From NCBI GenBank assembly GCA_050258755.1, contig JBLMZI010000005.1:1-64000 (forward strand): 64,000 bases of DNA, in the 5' to 3' direction. A program made the translations under genes and the position numbers. The notes under the pieces were generated by a model. That model ran no database searches. It saw nothing but the letters and a program-made list of their open reading frames with translations, and had not been told where the DNA came from. Shown here in pieces: positions 9,201-19,458 of the stretch; position 1 is the first letter of the stretch, and every line of letters begins with the position of its first letter. The DNA comes from JBLMZI01 sp050258755 (GTDB lineage: Bacteria > Bacillota > Syntrophomonadia > Syntrophomonadales > DTU052).

Positions 9201-10220
9201 ATGCGGATTGAGGCACGGACGGTGCGAAAGCTGCGCAGCCTGGCAATCATCGCGGCGGCGGGTATTGGTTGGGGAACCGTGTTCGGAATGATCCGTTACG
9301 GCGTAACCCAGAACGGAATCCTGCTTGGCATGGCCAATGGTCTTGCGATTAGCCTGATGGTGTGGGTTTCCGAACTGTTCATCTTCCAGGGGCCGCTGCG
9401 GCGGCTTAACCTCACGGCTTTGCTCGGGATCCGGGTGTTGATCTATGCGTCCTTGATCACGATGGTCCTCACGACCATGGCGGCGGCGCTTGGCGAATCG
9501 GCGCCCTACCGGGGCTGGGCCCGCTTATTCCAAGATGCCGGCTTCTGGCCGACTTTTGGATTTTCGTCCATCGCAGCGCTGCTGATGAGCCTGTTTTTGG
9601 CGATGGACCGGATTGTTGGCCGCGGGGTCTTGATCAACTTCATTGCCGGCCATTACCGGAATCCGGTCGAAGAAGACCGCGCTTTTATGTTCCTGGATCT
9701 GGCCGGATCGACCCAGATTGCGGAAGAAATCGGATCCCTCCGTTTTTATTCGCTGCTGAAAGACTTCTTCTATGACCTAACTGAACCGATTATGGAACAT
9801 CACGGCCATATCTATAAATACGTCGGCGATGAGATCATTGTGGCCTGGCGGATGCGGCCGGGGCGCTCGAATGCGGATCCGGTGCACTGTTTTTTTGACA
9901 TCTGCCAGGTGATGGACAGCCGAAAAGACTGGTATCAGGCTAAATACGGCCTGACGCTGCATTTTCGGGCAGGGATTCACAGTGGTTCTGTGATTACCGG
10001 GGAGATGGGCGACTACCGCCAGGAAATCGTGTTTCTGGGCGACGTTGTGAACACCACCGCAAGACTGGTCGAGGAAGCGAAAGTTTTAAATCACCGCCTG
10101 CTGATCTCCGGCGATTACCTGAGCCGGGCTGAATTGCCCGGCCACCTGACGGCGGAGCCGATGGGCTCGATCAAACTGCGGGGCAAGCTGCACGAGCTGA
10201 TCGTTTATGGCGTGGACTGA
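9201..10220 (+). CDS. Membrane class III adenylate/guanylate cyclase
   Basis: A 339-residue cyclase. Residues 1-150 contain about four hydrophobic segments; the C-terminal half is a class III cyclase catalytic domain. The metal-binding aspartates are D166 in FLDLAGST and D210 in KYVGDE; the transition-state Asn and Arg lie in GDVVNTTARL. The catalytic set therefore appears complete and the domain is likely active, making cAMP or cGMP as a homodimer. I chose the ATG at 9201, which has GGGAG five bases upstream, over the GTG at 9165. It is followed after 34 bases by a lipoprotein gene, probably in the same transcript. No cyclic-nucleotide receptor is encoded nearby. Confidence 0.87.
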   Translation: MRIEARTVRKLRSLAIIAAAGIGWGTVFGMIRYGVTQNGILLGMANGLAISLMVWVSELFIFQGPLRRLNLTALLGIRVLIYASLITMVLTTMAAALGESAPYRGWARLFQDAGFWPTFGFSSIAALLMSLFLAMDRIVGRGVLINFIAGHYRNPVEEDRAFMFLDLAGSTQIAEEIGSLRFYSLLKDFFYDLTEPIMEHHGHIYKYVGDEIIVAWRMRPGRSNADPVHCFFDICQVMDSRKDWYQAKYGLTLHFRAGIHSGSVITGEMGDYRQEIVFLGDVVNTTARLVEEAKVLNHRLLISGDYLSRAELPGHLTAEPMGSIKLRGKLHELIVYGVD

Positions 10221-10254
10221 TAAAGAGATCCGGATTGGTGAAGGAGGCTGCCGC

Positions 10255-11118
10255 ATGAAACGGGGATTGACGCTGGCGCTGACGGTCTTGGGATTGCTGA
10301 CCGTGTTGATCGGATGTTCACCGAAAGAGAAACTTTCAGTCGGGGTCGATACGGCCAAACTGAAGTCGACCTTTGCGCTGGCCAGCGAGGATGGGAAACG
10401 GCTGATTCTATTCTGCACCGAACCGGGGGTGAAGCCGGAAAGCCTTACTGTGGCGATCGGGGAAAACGGGAGAGTACTGCCGGTGACGTTTCAGAAGCAC
10501 CAGAAAGCGAACGATCAGGACAGCGGTCGGCAGACCGCCGATAATTTCGACAATATGGACGGGGACCTTTACCTGATTACCACAGAGAAAGCTGAACCGG
10601 ACGAAACATATTATCTTGCGGATCCCACCGTTTTTGTACCGCAGGCCATTCTGAACGCCAGGCCGTGGAACGACCGTGACAATTCCTTGGCCCCCCCTGC
10701 CTTGGATAAAAAGACGCTTACGCAAGTAGAGAAAGCGAAGGGAAGGAAAATCGACCAAAGCTGGATCCTATCCGACCTGGATACTGGTATGAAGGCGGCG
10801 TTGATCCTTTTTAAACGGCAAGGGGACAACATGCTGGCAAGTATTGCTTTTATCAAGCAGGACAAGGTGATGTTTTATGATATGCCGGCCAGTTACAAGG
10901 ATGTGGTGGAAAACGACTCGGCCTGGCGGGTTGATGACGGCGGGGAAATCGGACCGGGAAATTTTAATATCCTGTTCTATGCCCAGGGCACCAAAGGCCT
11001 GATCATGGGGATTGCCTGGGGCGCACCCGAAGGGGAGGCAGCGTTCATTGTGCAGGAGGACGGCGCAAATCTGGTGGAAACCGACATCCAGGCCAGCCGT
11101 TATTGGGTACCGCTATAG
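10255..11118 (+). CDS. Putative lipoprotein of unknown function
   Basis: A 287-residue protein with a type II signal peptide: positively charged MKRG, a hydrophobic stretch, and a lipobox VLIGC with the lipidated Cys at residue 21. The start ATG at 10255 has AAGGAGG seven bases upstream; the longer frame from 10207 would bury this site. The mature part is mixed alpha/beta-like, with no motif I recognise. The protein should be anchored to the outer face of the cytoplasmic membrane. The cyclase gene lies immediately upstream and a terminator downstream, so these two likely form a short operon. Confidence 0.75.
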   Translation: MKRGLTLALTVLGLLTVLIGCSPKEKLSVGVDTAKLKSTFALASEDGKRLILFCTEPGVKPESLTVAIGENGRVLPVTFQKHQKANDQDSGRQTADNFDNMDGDLYLITTEKAEPDETYYLADPTVFVPQAILNARPWNDRDNSLAPPALDKKTLTQVEKAKGRKIDQSWILSDLDTGMKAALILFKRQGDNMLASIAFIKQDKVMFYDMPASYKDVVENDSAWRVDDGGEIGPGNFNILFYAQGTKGLIMGIAWGAPEGEAAFIVQEDGANLVETDIQASRYWVPL

Positions 11119-11131
11119 ATTCGAAGAAAAG

Positions 11132-11160
11132 TAAAAGCGGCTCGTGATGAGCCGCTTTTA
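11132..11160. terminator. Bidirectional rho-independent terminator
   Basis: Stem AAAAGCGGCTC, loop GTGAT, stem GAGCCGCTTTT, with T-rich flanks on both strands. It separates the lipoprotein gene from the convergent plsC. Confidence 0.88.
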
Positions 11161-11178
11161 TTTTTCTTGTTCATGGAA

Positions 11179-11940
11179 TTAGAACGAGTAATCCAGACAC
11201 CCCTCGGCCTCCGCATAGCCCCGGAATGACAGGCCGCTCATGACGACTTGGCGCATTTCCTCTAAAAGCTTTTGGGGATCTTCGTCCAGCCGGGCGGCAA
11301 TGTCCATAGGCTGGTGGATAACGAGCCGGATGCGGGCCGGCTGGACTTTCCCTTTTTCCTCCCAGATCCTGAAGCTGCCCTGCACCGAAATCGGGACCAC
11401 GGTAGCACCGGACAGTTCGACCAGCTTTAAAACGCCGGGCTTGAACGGGCCAACCGGTTTGCCTTTGCTGCGGGTGCCTTCCGGAAAGATGACCATCGCC
11501 CATTCGTCTTTCATGCAGTCCGCGGCATAGGCGATCGCGTTTCCGGAGGAGCCGTGCGCATCGCGCTTGACGAAAACACACTGGATCATCCGCATCCAGA
11601 GCCCAAGAATCGGGATGTTGGTTAATTCAAGTTTGGAGATGAAGCCCAGCGGACGGGGGAGGCAGCCAAGGATTGTGACAATATCGGCATAACCCTGGTG
11701 ATTGCTGACAAAACAAATCCGGTTGTGCTCGCGGGGCAGATTCGCCAGGCCGTAGATTTCAAGCTGAGCACCGGTGACCCAGAGCATGTTCCGGGCCCAG
11801 AGGTTGACAATTCCCTGTATGTAGCCGGTGACCTCCTTTCGCCGTCCCATCATGCATGCGATGCGCAGCGGCACATAAGGGATCAGGGTCAGGATCAGGA
11901 TCACCCAGAAATAAAGCGCGAAGAAGAGCGTTCGTACCAA
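11179..11940 (-). CDS. plsC: 1-acyl-sn-glycerol-3-phosphate acyltransferase
   Basis: A 253-residue PlsC-family acyltransferase making phosphatidic acid from lysophosphatidic acid at the inner membrane face. The N-terminus is a hydrophobic anchor (residues 5-30). The catalytic HX4D motif is NHQGYAD (H81, D86), followed by GFISKLEL, the glycerophosphate-binding motif FPEGTRSKGK (153-161) and the VVPISV block. All four family motifs are in order and length is normal. It is a monocistronic minus-strand gene facing the lipoprotein gene. Exact acyl-donor specificity cannot be told. Confidence 0.92.
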   Translation of the reverse strand: MVRTLFFALYFWVILILTLIPYVPLRIACMMGRRKEVTGYIQGIVNLWARNMLWVTGAQLEIYGLANLPREHNRICFVSNHQGYADIVTILGCLPRPLGFISKLELTNIPILGLWMRMIQCVFVKRDAHGSSGNAIAYAADCMKDEWAMVIFPEGTRSKGKPVGPFKPGVLKLVELSGATVVPISVQGSFRIWEEKGKVQPARIRLVIHQPMDIAARLDEDPQKLLEEMRQVVMSGLSFRGYAEAEGCLDYSF

Positions 11941-12158
11941 GCGCCATTCCCCCCATCGTTTCAGTTTATGGGTTGGACTGCCTTTTTAATACCTTCAACA
12001 TCAATATGGATTATCCTTCCTTATCGAAAAATACGAACCGAAACTTAAGAGAACCGAAGGAAAAAAATCTGGCGGACTCGACCAAAAACGGCGGCAATTC
12101 GCGGTACAATGGGAGGAAAGGATTCGGATCCAATTCTTAGACGCAAAAGGGGAAAACC

Positions 12159-15100
12159 GTGGGACTATCGTTCGTTCTGGGCCGGGCCGGCAGCGGCAAA
12201 ACCACCCGGTGTCTTCAGGATATTCGTCAAGCAGTCGAAGGGTCCCGGATCGGACCTCCGCTGATTCTGCTGGTCCCTGAACAGGCCACGTTTGAAATGG
12301 AAGCGGCCCTGACTCGCCAGTCCGGAGCGGGCGGCATGATTCGGGCCGGCGTCTTGAGCTTCCGCCGTCTGGCCTGGCAGGTCATGAAGGAGACCGGCGG
12401 CGCAGCCCGGGGCCGGTTGAGCGAGACCGGGCGGCGTATGGTGCTCAGAGCGCTGCTGGAACTGGGGAAAGGCAACCTCCGGCTGTTCGGACGCGCCGCG
12501 GCCCGGCCGGGCTTTTCCGAGCGGCTGGCCGGAACCATCGGCGAACTGAAAACCTACTGCATCGGACCGGACGACCTGCTGGCCTTCCATGCTGCCAGTC
12601 CCGCACAGCGCGGGCTCCTGGAAGACAAGCTGCACGACCTGGTCCTGCTGTACCGTTCGTTAAACGATCATTTGTCCCAGCACCATACCGATCCTGACGA
12701 TTACCTGGATCTTCTGGCTCAAGGTATGCCGGGCGCGGCATCACTTCAAGGGGCTCGGATCTGGGTGGATGGTTTCGCCGGGTTCACCCCGCAGGAATTC
12801 CGCGTACTGGAGGCTTTGCTGCAGCATTGTGCCGAGGTCACGATTGCGCTCTGCATCGAGCCGGACCAGGCCGGGTCGATTCCGGACGAACAGGATCCCT
12901 TCTACAAAGCCCACCGGACTTATCAGGAATTGATTGAACTGGCCGGCCGGCTCGGCGCCGCGGTTTGCGAACCGCGGATCATGCCGGTCTGCCACCGTTT
13001 TGCCGGCCGGAAGGATCTGGCCCACATCGAAGAGAGCCTCAACCTGCGCCCCCGCCGTCCGTTTGACGGTACCGCCGAAAACATCCGGTTGGTGGCCGCC
13101 CACAACCGACGGGCCGAAGTGGAATCGGCCGCCCGCGCCATAATCGCTTTAACCCGCGACGAAGGCTTCCGCTGGCGTGATATCGCGGTATATGTTCGGA
13201 ATTTGCCCGATTACGCCGATCTGATTGAACACGTTTTCCGGGATTTCGATATCCCGGTCTTTTTGGATTACAAACGCCCGATGCTGCATCACCCGGTCAG
13301 CGAGTTGGCGCGGTCCGCCCTGGAAACGGTTGTTTCGCGCTGGGCCTATGCCCCGGTTTTTCATTATCTCAAGACCGACCTGACCGGTCTCGCCCGTGAT
13401 GAGGTTGACGAGTTGGAGAACTACGTACTGGCCCATGGGATTCGGGGTTTGCGCTGGATTGATGGCAGGCCCTGGACCTACCGGCGGCGCTATTCGATCG
13501 GTGAAGACGAGCCGGTTCCGGGTGAAGCCGAAATGGCGCAGTTGGAACGGATCAACGCGATTCGAGCCCGGGCTTCTGACGCCCTGGCCGGATTTGAGCG
13601 GGAAGTGGCCACCGAGCCGACCGTTACCGGCATCAGCACCGCCTTGATTCACCTGTTTCAAACCCTCGGCGTCGAGGAGACCCTGGCCGATTGGGCTACG
13701 CTGGCCCAGGAAAAGGGGCGGTTGGACCGCGCCCGGGTTCATGTGCAGGCCTACAATGGCTTGATCGGCTTGCTGGATGAGATGGTGGAAGCCTTTGGCG
13801 ACCGGAAAATGACGCCGGAACGCTATCTGCAGATCCTGGAAGCCGGGTTGGAAGGCCTGAAGCTGGGCCTCATTCCGCCCGGTCTGGACCAGGTCTTTGC
13901 CGGATCGCTTGATCGCTCCCGCAATCCGGACAGCCGGGCCGTGTTTCTGCTCGGGGTCAATGAAGGCGTCATCCCGTCACGAGCACCCGAAGCCGGCGTT
14001 TTTACCGACGATGAGCGGGAACGGCTGCTGGAGCGGGGCCTTCGGCTCGCCGACAGCGAGGAGCGGCGCCTGTTTGATGAACAGTATCTGGTCTATTTGG
14101 GATTGACTCGGGCTTCGGAACACCTGACGGTCAGTTATGCCCTTGCCGATCAGGAAGGCTCCGGGCTGGCGCCTTCCACGGTCATTAATGACTTAAAATC
14201 CTTATTCCCCGGTCTGGAGCCCGCGAACGTCCCGCTTGAACCGGTCGGAGACGAGCACGACCTTTCCTTTTTGGCGCACCCGATCCGGGCCCGGTCGTAT
14301 CTGGCCGGGCGGCTGCGGGAAAGCATCAAAGGCGCACCGCTGCATCCGGTTTGGTATTCCGCCTATAACTGGCTGCTGGAGCATGACCCGGGGCCGACCC
14401 GGCATGTCTTGTCCGCCTTGTTTTACCGCAACGACGGTGGTGCGCTTTCGCCGCAGACCGCGGCTGCGCTCTATGAGAACGGACTGCGGGCCGGCATTAC
14501 CCAGGTGGAGCTGTTTAACGCCTGTCCGTTTGCTCATTTTGCCCGGTATGGGCTTTCGGCGAGGGAGCGGCCGCGTTTTGCCGCTCGACCGCCCGAGTTT
14601 GGCATGTTCTTTCATGCCGCGGTCAAGCAGCTGGTTGAGGCCTTGCCGTGGCCCCTGCGGCCAGGCGAGGGGCCGGACGAACACGAAATCCGGCACATGG
14701 TGGACACTGTGGCCGACCGCCTGGTGCCGCAGCTCCATAACGAATTTGCCTTGAGTTCGGCGCGCCAGCGTTATTTAGTGCGGAAATTAAAAGGCGTGCT
14801 TCATGCCAGTATGCTGGCCCTGGCCGAGCAGTCCCGGCGCGGTGGCTTTGTTCCGGTCGCGCTCGAACGCGGTTTCGGTTATTCCGGTGAACTGCCGCCT
14901 TTGAAGCTGGACGTTCCCGGCCGGAAGCTCGAACTGATCGGCCGGATCGACCGGATTGACAAAGCCGAGGCGGCCGGCAGGACGTTCCTGCGCGTGATTG
15001 ATTATAAATCAGGCTATGCCGGGTTGGATCTCGGCGATGTTTACTACGGCCTGAAACTGCAGCTGCTTTCATACCTGCAGGTTGCTGTTCGGAATGCCGA

Positions 15101-15629
15101 ACGCTTGGTCGGCACCGCTGCCGAACCGGCCGGGATGCTGTATTACAAAATTCAGAAGCCGGTGATCTCCGCGAATGCGCCGCTTGAAGACGATCAGCTT
15201 GCCCGGGAAATGTTAAAACAGTTTAAAATGAACGGCCTGGTCCTGAATGATTCGGCGGTTATCGAACTGATCGACGCGCACGCGAGCGGATACTCTCCAG
15301 TCATTCCGGTCTTTCGCAAGACCGACGGGACTTACCGGGAAACAACAGCCATGGTCGCTTCGGACCAGTTCGAATCCCTGTTTAGCCACCTGGATACCAC
15401 CCTGAAACAGTCATTTGCCAGAATGGCGGACGGCGAAGTGGCGATCCGGCCATTCCGGCGGCAGCACCTGACGGCCTGCCGAAACTGCCCGTTCAAACCG
15501 GTCTGCCAATTCGATCCGGGAACCGGAAACCGGTACCGGAATCTGGTTAACCTGCCCCATGACGAACTGTGGCAATCGATCAACCGGGAAGGGAAAGGGG
15601 GCAATGCCGATGCCGGCGTGGACGCCTGA
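12159..15629 (+). CDS. addB: ATP-dependent helicase/nuclease subunit B
   Basis: A 1156-residue AddB, partner of AddA in the AddAB helicase-nuclease that resects double-strand breaks for recombination. The N-terminal Walker A is GRAGSGKT (8-15). The C-terminal RecB-type nuclease domain has the catalytic VIDYKSG (D948, K950). The four cysteines of the structural 4Fe-4S staple are C789 (FNACPFAHF) and C1107, C1110 and C1116 (ACRNCPFKPVC). The start is GTG with AAAAGGGG upstream. It overlaps addA by 26 bases, so the two are coupled. The length matches Firmicute AddB. A 218-base gap separates it from divergent plsC and should carry both promoters. Confidence 0.95.
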   Translation: MGLSFVLGRAGSGKTTRCLQDIRQAVEGSRIGPPLILLVPEQATFEMEAALTRQSGAGGMIRAGVLSFRRLAWQVMKETGGAARGRLSETGRRMVLRALLELGKGNLRLFGRAAARPGFSERLAGTIGELKTYCIGPDDLLAFHAASPAQRGLLEDKLHDLVLLYRSLNDHLSQHHTDPDDYLDLLAQGMPGAASLQGARIWVDGFAGFTPQEFRVLEALLQHCAEVTIALCIEPDQAGSIPDEQDPFYKAHRTYQELIELAGRLGAAVCEPRIMPVCHRFAGRKDLAHIEESLNLRPRRPFDGTAENIRLVAAHNRRAEVESAARAIIALTRDEGFRWRDIAVYVRNLPDYADLIEHVFRDFDIPVFLDYKRPMLHHPVSELARSALETVVSRWAYAPVFHYLKTDLTGLARDEVDELENYVLAHGIRGLRWIDGRPWTYRRRYSIGEDEPVPGEAEMAQLERINAIRARASDALAGFEREVATEPTVTGISTALIHLFQTLGVEETLADWATLAQEKGRLDRARVHVQAYNGLIGLLDEMVEAFGDRKMTPERYLQILEAGLEGLKLGLIPPGLDQVFAGSLDRSRNPDSRAVFLLGVNEGVIPSRAPEAGVFTDDERERLLERGLRLADSEERRLFDEQYLVYLGLTRASEHLTVSYALADQEGSGLAPSTVINDLKSLFPGLEPANVPLEPVGDEHDLSFLAHPIRARSYLAGRLRESIKGAPLHPVWYSAYNWLLEHDPGPTRHVLSALFYRNDGGALSPQTAAALYENGLRAGITQVELFNACPFAHFARYGLSARERPRFAARPPEFGMFFHAAVKQLVEALPWPLRPGEGPDEHEIRHMVDTVADRLVPQLHNEFALSSARQRYLVRKLKGVLHASMLALAEQSRRGGFVPVALERGFGYSGELPPLKLDVPGRKLELIGRIDRIDKAEAAGRTFLRVIDYKSGYAGLDLGDVYYGLKLQLLSYLQVAVRNAERLVGTAAEPAGMLYYKIQKPVISANAPLEDDQLAREMLKQFKMNGLVLNDSAVIELIDAHASGYSPVIPVFRKTDGTYRETTAMVASDQFESLFSHLDTTLKQSFARMADGEVAIRPFRRQHLTACRNCPFKPVCQFDPGTGNRYRNLVNLPHDELWQSINREGKGGNADAGVDA

Positions 15630-18600
15630 ACAGGAAGCGGCCATCCGCATTACAGATCGGAATCTGCTGGTGTCGGCTGCGGCCGGTGCCGGCAAAACCG
15701 CTGTGCTGGTCGAACGGATTCTCCGTTTGGTGCGGGATCCGGCAGCGGGCTGCGATATTGACGGGCTGCTGATTGTGACTTTTACCAATGCGGCTGCGGC
15801 CCAGATGCGGGCCAAGATTGCTGCCGCGCTGACGGCCGAGCTTGAGAAGGAACCGGCTTCGCGGCATCTGAAACGGCAGCTGACTTTGCTGCCGCGTGCC
15901 GAAATTACGACCCTGCACTCTTTTTGCCTGGGAATTCTGCGCCAGCATTTTTACCGGCTGGATCTGGATCCGGGTTTTGCTATAGCCGATGAAGCGGAAG
16001 CGGCCTTGCTGGAACAGGAAGTGATCGAGGAAACCCTGGAATCGTTCTATGAACAGCCCGACAACGAACCCTTTCTCCATCTGGTGGAATGCATCGGCGG
16101 AGAACGAGGTGATTTAGGGGTAGTAGACCTTGTGTTCCGGGTTTATCGCTTCGCGCGCAGCAATCCGTGGCCGATGCGGTGGCTGTTTGCGGCGGTGGCC
16201 GCGTTTTCCGATGCCTCGGTCGAACGGGTTGATGATTATGCCTGGTGTGATGGCCTGAAGGCCCGGCTTGCGCTTCAGGTGCTCTCGGCGAAGCGGGATC
16301 TGGAAGCGGCCCATGAAATTGCCGCACTGCCGGCTGGCCCGGCCGTTTATCTGAAGACCCTGGAAGCCGAGCTGGAAGCGCTGAATGGGCTGAGCGAAGC
16401 CTGCGGACGGGATTGGCAAACGATGTATGCCGCTTTCGGCGGTTTCGGGTTTGGAAAACTGCCGGGCGCGAAAAAAGGCGACGAGGTCGACGAACACCTG
16501 AAAAAAGCGGCCCAGGAGCTGCGCAACCGGGCCAAGAAAAAGATCAACGATCTCACCGCCAACTTCTTTGCGGTTGACCCGGACCGTCAAATGGCCGATC
16601 TTCAAGCAGCCGGGCCGCTGATGCAAGCCCTGGCCGACGTGATCAAGACTTTTGACGAAAATCTGCGGGCCAAAAAGCGGGACCGTGCCCTGCTCGATTT
16701 CAGCGATCTGGAACACGATTGCCTGACGATCTTAACCGCGCTTGATGATAACGGCGAACCGGCCGGCCCGTCCGAAGTCGCCCTGGAACTGCGGCATCGT
16801 TTCAGCCAGGTGCTGGTCGATGAATACCAGGATACCAATTCGGTGCAGGAGGCGATTCTGCTTCAGGTCGCCCGGGAACGGCCCGAGGTGCCCAATCTGT
16901 TTGTGGTTGGGGATGTCAAACAGAGTATTTACCGGTTCCGGTTGGCCGAACCAGGGTTGTTTTTAACCCGCTATCGGCGCTATGGAACAGATGAGCGGGC
17001 CGCGGAACGCCTGGTGCACCTGGCGAAAAATTTCCGCTGTTCGGCGGCGATTGTTGAGGCGGTGAATGCGGTTTTTTCCGCGGTTATGACCGAACGCGCC
17101 GGGGAAATGGCCTACAACGAGGCAGCCCGGCTGATCTATGGACGGGATGACCGGGAACCGGGTGATCCCGGGGAACCGGTGGATGTGCTTTTAATTGATA
17201 GCAATGCCGGCCCGGATGCGCCAAACGGCGGCGAAACCGAACCGGGCGAAGAAGGCTTCCCAAATGATAAGGACTTGATTTCCGACGATGAGGAAGACGA
17301 GCTGGACCTGCTGGCGTCGGCCGAGATCGAAGCGAGGCTGGCGGCCCGCCGCATCCAGGAAATGGTCGATTCCGGTTTCCCGGTGGTAACGGGTTCGGGG
17401 CGTAATCGGCCGGTCACCTACCGCGATATTGTCATTCTAATGCGGGCCACCCGCGTGGCGGCCAACGTGTTTTTAGAGATTTTCAAACAAGCCGGGATTC
17501 CGGTCTATTCCGAACTGAGCACCGGGTATTTCGGCGCGGGCGAGGTTGAAGCGATTTTGGCCGTGCTTTCGATCATCGACAACCCGCGCCAGGATATCCC
17601 GCTGCTGACCGTTCTCCGTTCGCCAATGGTCGGTCTGGATGCTGACACTTTGGCTCGAATTCGAATGGGCAGCCGGTCCGGGGATTTTTATCAGGCTGTG
17701 CTGGCCGCGGCAGCCGAGGCTTCCGAGCCTGCGGCGCCAAAACTGGCGGCATTCCTGAATCAATTGGACGCCTGGCGGACAATGGCGCGCCAGGAGCCGA
17801 TCACCGCCCTGCTCTGGGAGCTTTACGAGGCGACGGGTTACTATGATTATGTTGGAGGAATGCCAGGCGGGACCCAGCGGCAGGCGAATCTGCGGCTGCT
17901 GCAGTCCTGGGCGGCCCGGTTTGAACAAACCAAATACCGGGGACTGTTTCACTTCCTGCGTTTCGTCGAAGGAATGCGCGAACGCGGGCAGGATCTGGGA
18001 TTGGCCCGGACCTTGAGCGAAAACGAGGACGTGGTCCGGATCATGAGCATTCACAAGAGCAAAGGACTGGAATTTCCAGTCGTGTTTGTGGTCGGGCTCG
18101 GGAAGATGTTCAACCTTGGGGATGTCAACAGCCGGTTCTTGCTGCACAAAACTTATGGATTCGGGCCGCAGGTTTTTGATCCCGAGCGCGGCACGGAGTA
18201 CCCGACGCTGGCGCGGCTCGCGCTGCGGGAACGGCTCAAAGGGGAAACCCTGGCTGAGGAAATGCGCCTTTTGTATGTTGCCATGACCCGTGCGCGTGAC
18301 AAGTTGATTCTGATTGGCACCCCGGACAAATTTTCGCGCCGGGTTCATGACTGGGGCCGTGCGGCGGGCGAATCCGGCGAAACCCTGCCCGATTCCGCTT
18401 TGACGGCGGCGCGCACGTATCTGGACTGGCTCGGCCCGGTGCTGATGCGGCGCCCATGTGGGAACAGCCTGCGGCTGCGCGCGGGGATGCCGCCACCGGG
18501 CGGGGAAGCCGGAAACAAGAATTCGTGCTATACGCTGACGGTATTCTCACGCGGCGAAGCGGCGGCCTTGGCCAGTGTGGAATCAGCGATTCCCGATTGG

Positions 18601-19419
18601 ACCGAACAGGTGAAAAGCGCTGCGCCGCTGCCCGGAGCAGCCAATCCGGAGGTCATCCGACGGCTGAACTGGGTGTACCCCAAAGCCCACATGGTTGGAA
18701 AACGCGCGAAACTGGCAATTACTGAAGCGAAGCAAGCGATGGACGCTGTTTTTCGGGAATCGGAAGGGATCATCGACGGGGCCTTGCCCGGGGTGGAAAG
18801 CCTGCCGCCAGATGGCGCGGATGGCGCCCGTCCGGCGAGAAACGAATTTTTTACCGATCGGCCCAAGTTTTTGCAGCAGAAGACCGGGCTGAACGCCGCG
18901 GAACGGGGGAGTGCGGTCCATTTAGCGATGCAGCATGTCGATCTTTCCAGGGCGCCCGGCATGGAATCGGTTCGGGCGCTGCTGGCCCGGCTGGCCGAAC
19001 AGGAGATGATGACTGCCGAACAGGCGGCCGCGGTTGATCCGGCCTGGATCGTCGGCTTTTTTAATGGAGCAACGGGTCAGCGAATGCTGGCAGGTTGGCC
19101 GGTGCTGCGGGAACAACCCTTCAGCCTGGCGCTTCCCGCGGCTGAAATTTATCCGGATTTACCGGGAACGACGGAGGAAACCGTACTGCTTCAGGGGGTC
19201 ATCGATTGTCTGGTGCTCGAGCCGGACGGGGCCCTGCTGATCGATTATAAAACCAACCGGCTCGGACCGGGCCGGCTGACGGAACTAACCGAGACGTACC
19301 GCTGGCAGATGGCTTGCTATGCCCGTGCGGTTGAAACACTGCTTCAGGTTAAGGTGAAGGAAATCGTGCTGGCTTTCCTCGCCGAAGGGCAAGAGAGCCG
19401 CATTCCATGGCCCGAATGA
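15604..19419 (+). CDS. addA: ATP-dependent helicase/nuclease subunit A
   Basis: A 1271-residue UvrD-like 3'-5' helicase plus RecB-type nuclease. In order: Walker A GAGKT (K31), VTFTNAAAAQM, Walker B VDEYQDTN, GDVKQSIYRFR, IHKSKGLEFPVV, the helicase motif VI VAMTRARDKL, and a C-terminal nuclease motif LIDYKTNR (D1214, K1216) with GSAVHLAMQ before it. It acts with AddB in double-strand break repair. The start could be ATG 15604 or ATG 15610; the second is better spaced from AAAGGGGG, and the choice changes only two residues. The longer frame from 15559 has no ribosome site. Confidence 0.95.
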   Translation: MPMPAWTPEQEAAIRITDRNLLVSAAAGAGKTAVLVERILRLVRDPAAGCDIDGLLIVTFTNAAAAQMRAKIAAALTAELEKEPASRHLKRQLTLLPRAEITTLHSFCLGILRQHFYRLDLDPGFAIADEAEAALLEQEVIEETLESFYEQPDNEPFLHLVECIGGERGDLGVVDLVFRVYRFARSNPWPMRWLFAAVAAFSDASVERVDDYAWCDGLKARLALQVLSAKRDLEAAHEIAALPAGPAVYLKTLEAELEALNGLSEACGRDWQTMYAAFGGFGFGKLPGAKKGDEVDEHLKKAAQELRNRAKKKINDLTANFFAVDPDRQMADLQAAGPLMQALADVIKTFDENLRAKKRDRALLDFSDLEHDCLTILTALDDNGEPAGPSEVALELRHRFSQVLVDEYQDTNSVQEAILLQVARERPEVPNLFVVGDVKQSIYRFRLAEPGLFLTRYRRYGTDERAAERLVHLAKNFRCSAAIVEAVNAVFSAVMTERAGEMAYNEAARLIYGRDDREPGDPGEPVDVLLIDSNAGPDAPNGGETEPGEEGFPNDKDLISDDEEDELDLLASAEIEARLAARRIQEMVDSGFPVVTGSGRNRPVTYRDIVILMRATRVAANVFLEIFKQAGIPVYSELSTGYFGAGEVEAILAVLSIIDNPRQDIPLLTVLRSPMVGLDADTLARIRMGSRSGDFYQAVLAAAAEASEPAAPKLAAFLNQLDAWRTMARQEPITALLWELYEATGYYDYVGGMPGGTQRQANLRLLQSWAARFEQTKYRGLFHFLRFVEGMRERGQDLGLARTLSENEDVVRIMSIHKSKGLEFPVVFVVGLGKMFNLGDVNSRFLLHKTYGFGPQVFDPERGTEYPTLARLALRERLKGETLAEEMRLLYVAMTRARDKLILIGTPDKFSRRVHDWGRAAGESGETLPDSALTAARTYLDWLGPVLMRRPCGNSLRLRAGMPPPGGEAGNKNSCYTLTVFSRGEAAALASVESAIPDWTEQVKSAAPLPGAANPEVIRRLNWVYPKAHMVGKRAKLAITEAKQAMDAVFRESEGIIDGALPGVESLPPDGADGARPARNEFFTDRPKFLQQKTGLNAAERGSAVHLAMQHVDLSRAPGMESVRALLARLAEQEMMTAEQAAAVDPAWIVGFFNGATGQRMLAGWPVLREQPFSLALPAAEIYPDLPGTTEETVLLQGVIDCLVLEPDGALLIDYKTNRLGPGRLTELTETYRWQMACYARAVETLLQVKVKEIVLAFLAEGQESRIPWPE

Positions 19420-19458
19420 TAGCTGGCGTTGGGGAAGGGATCAAAACGGAGGGGATTT

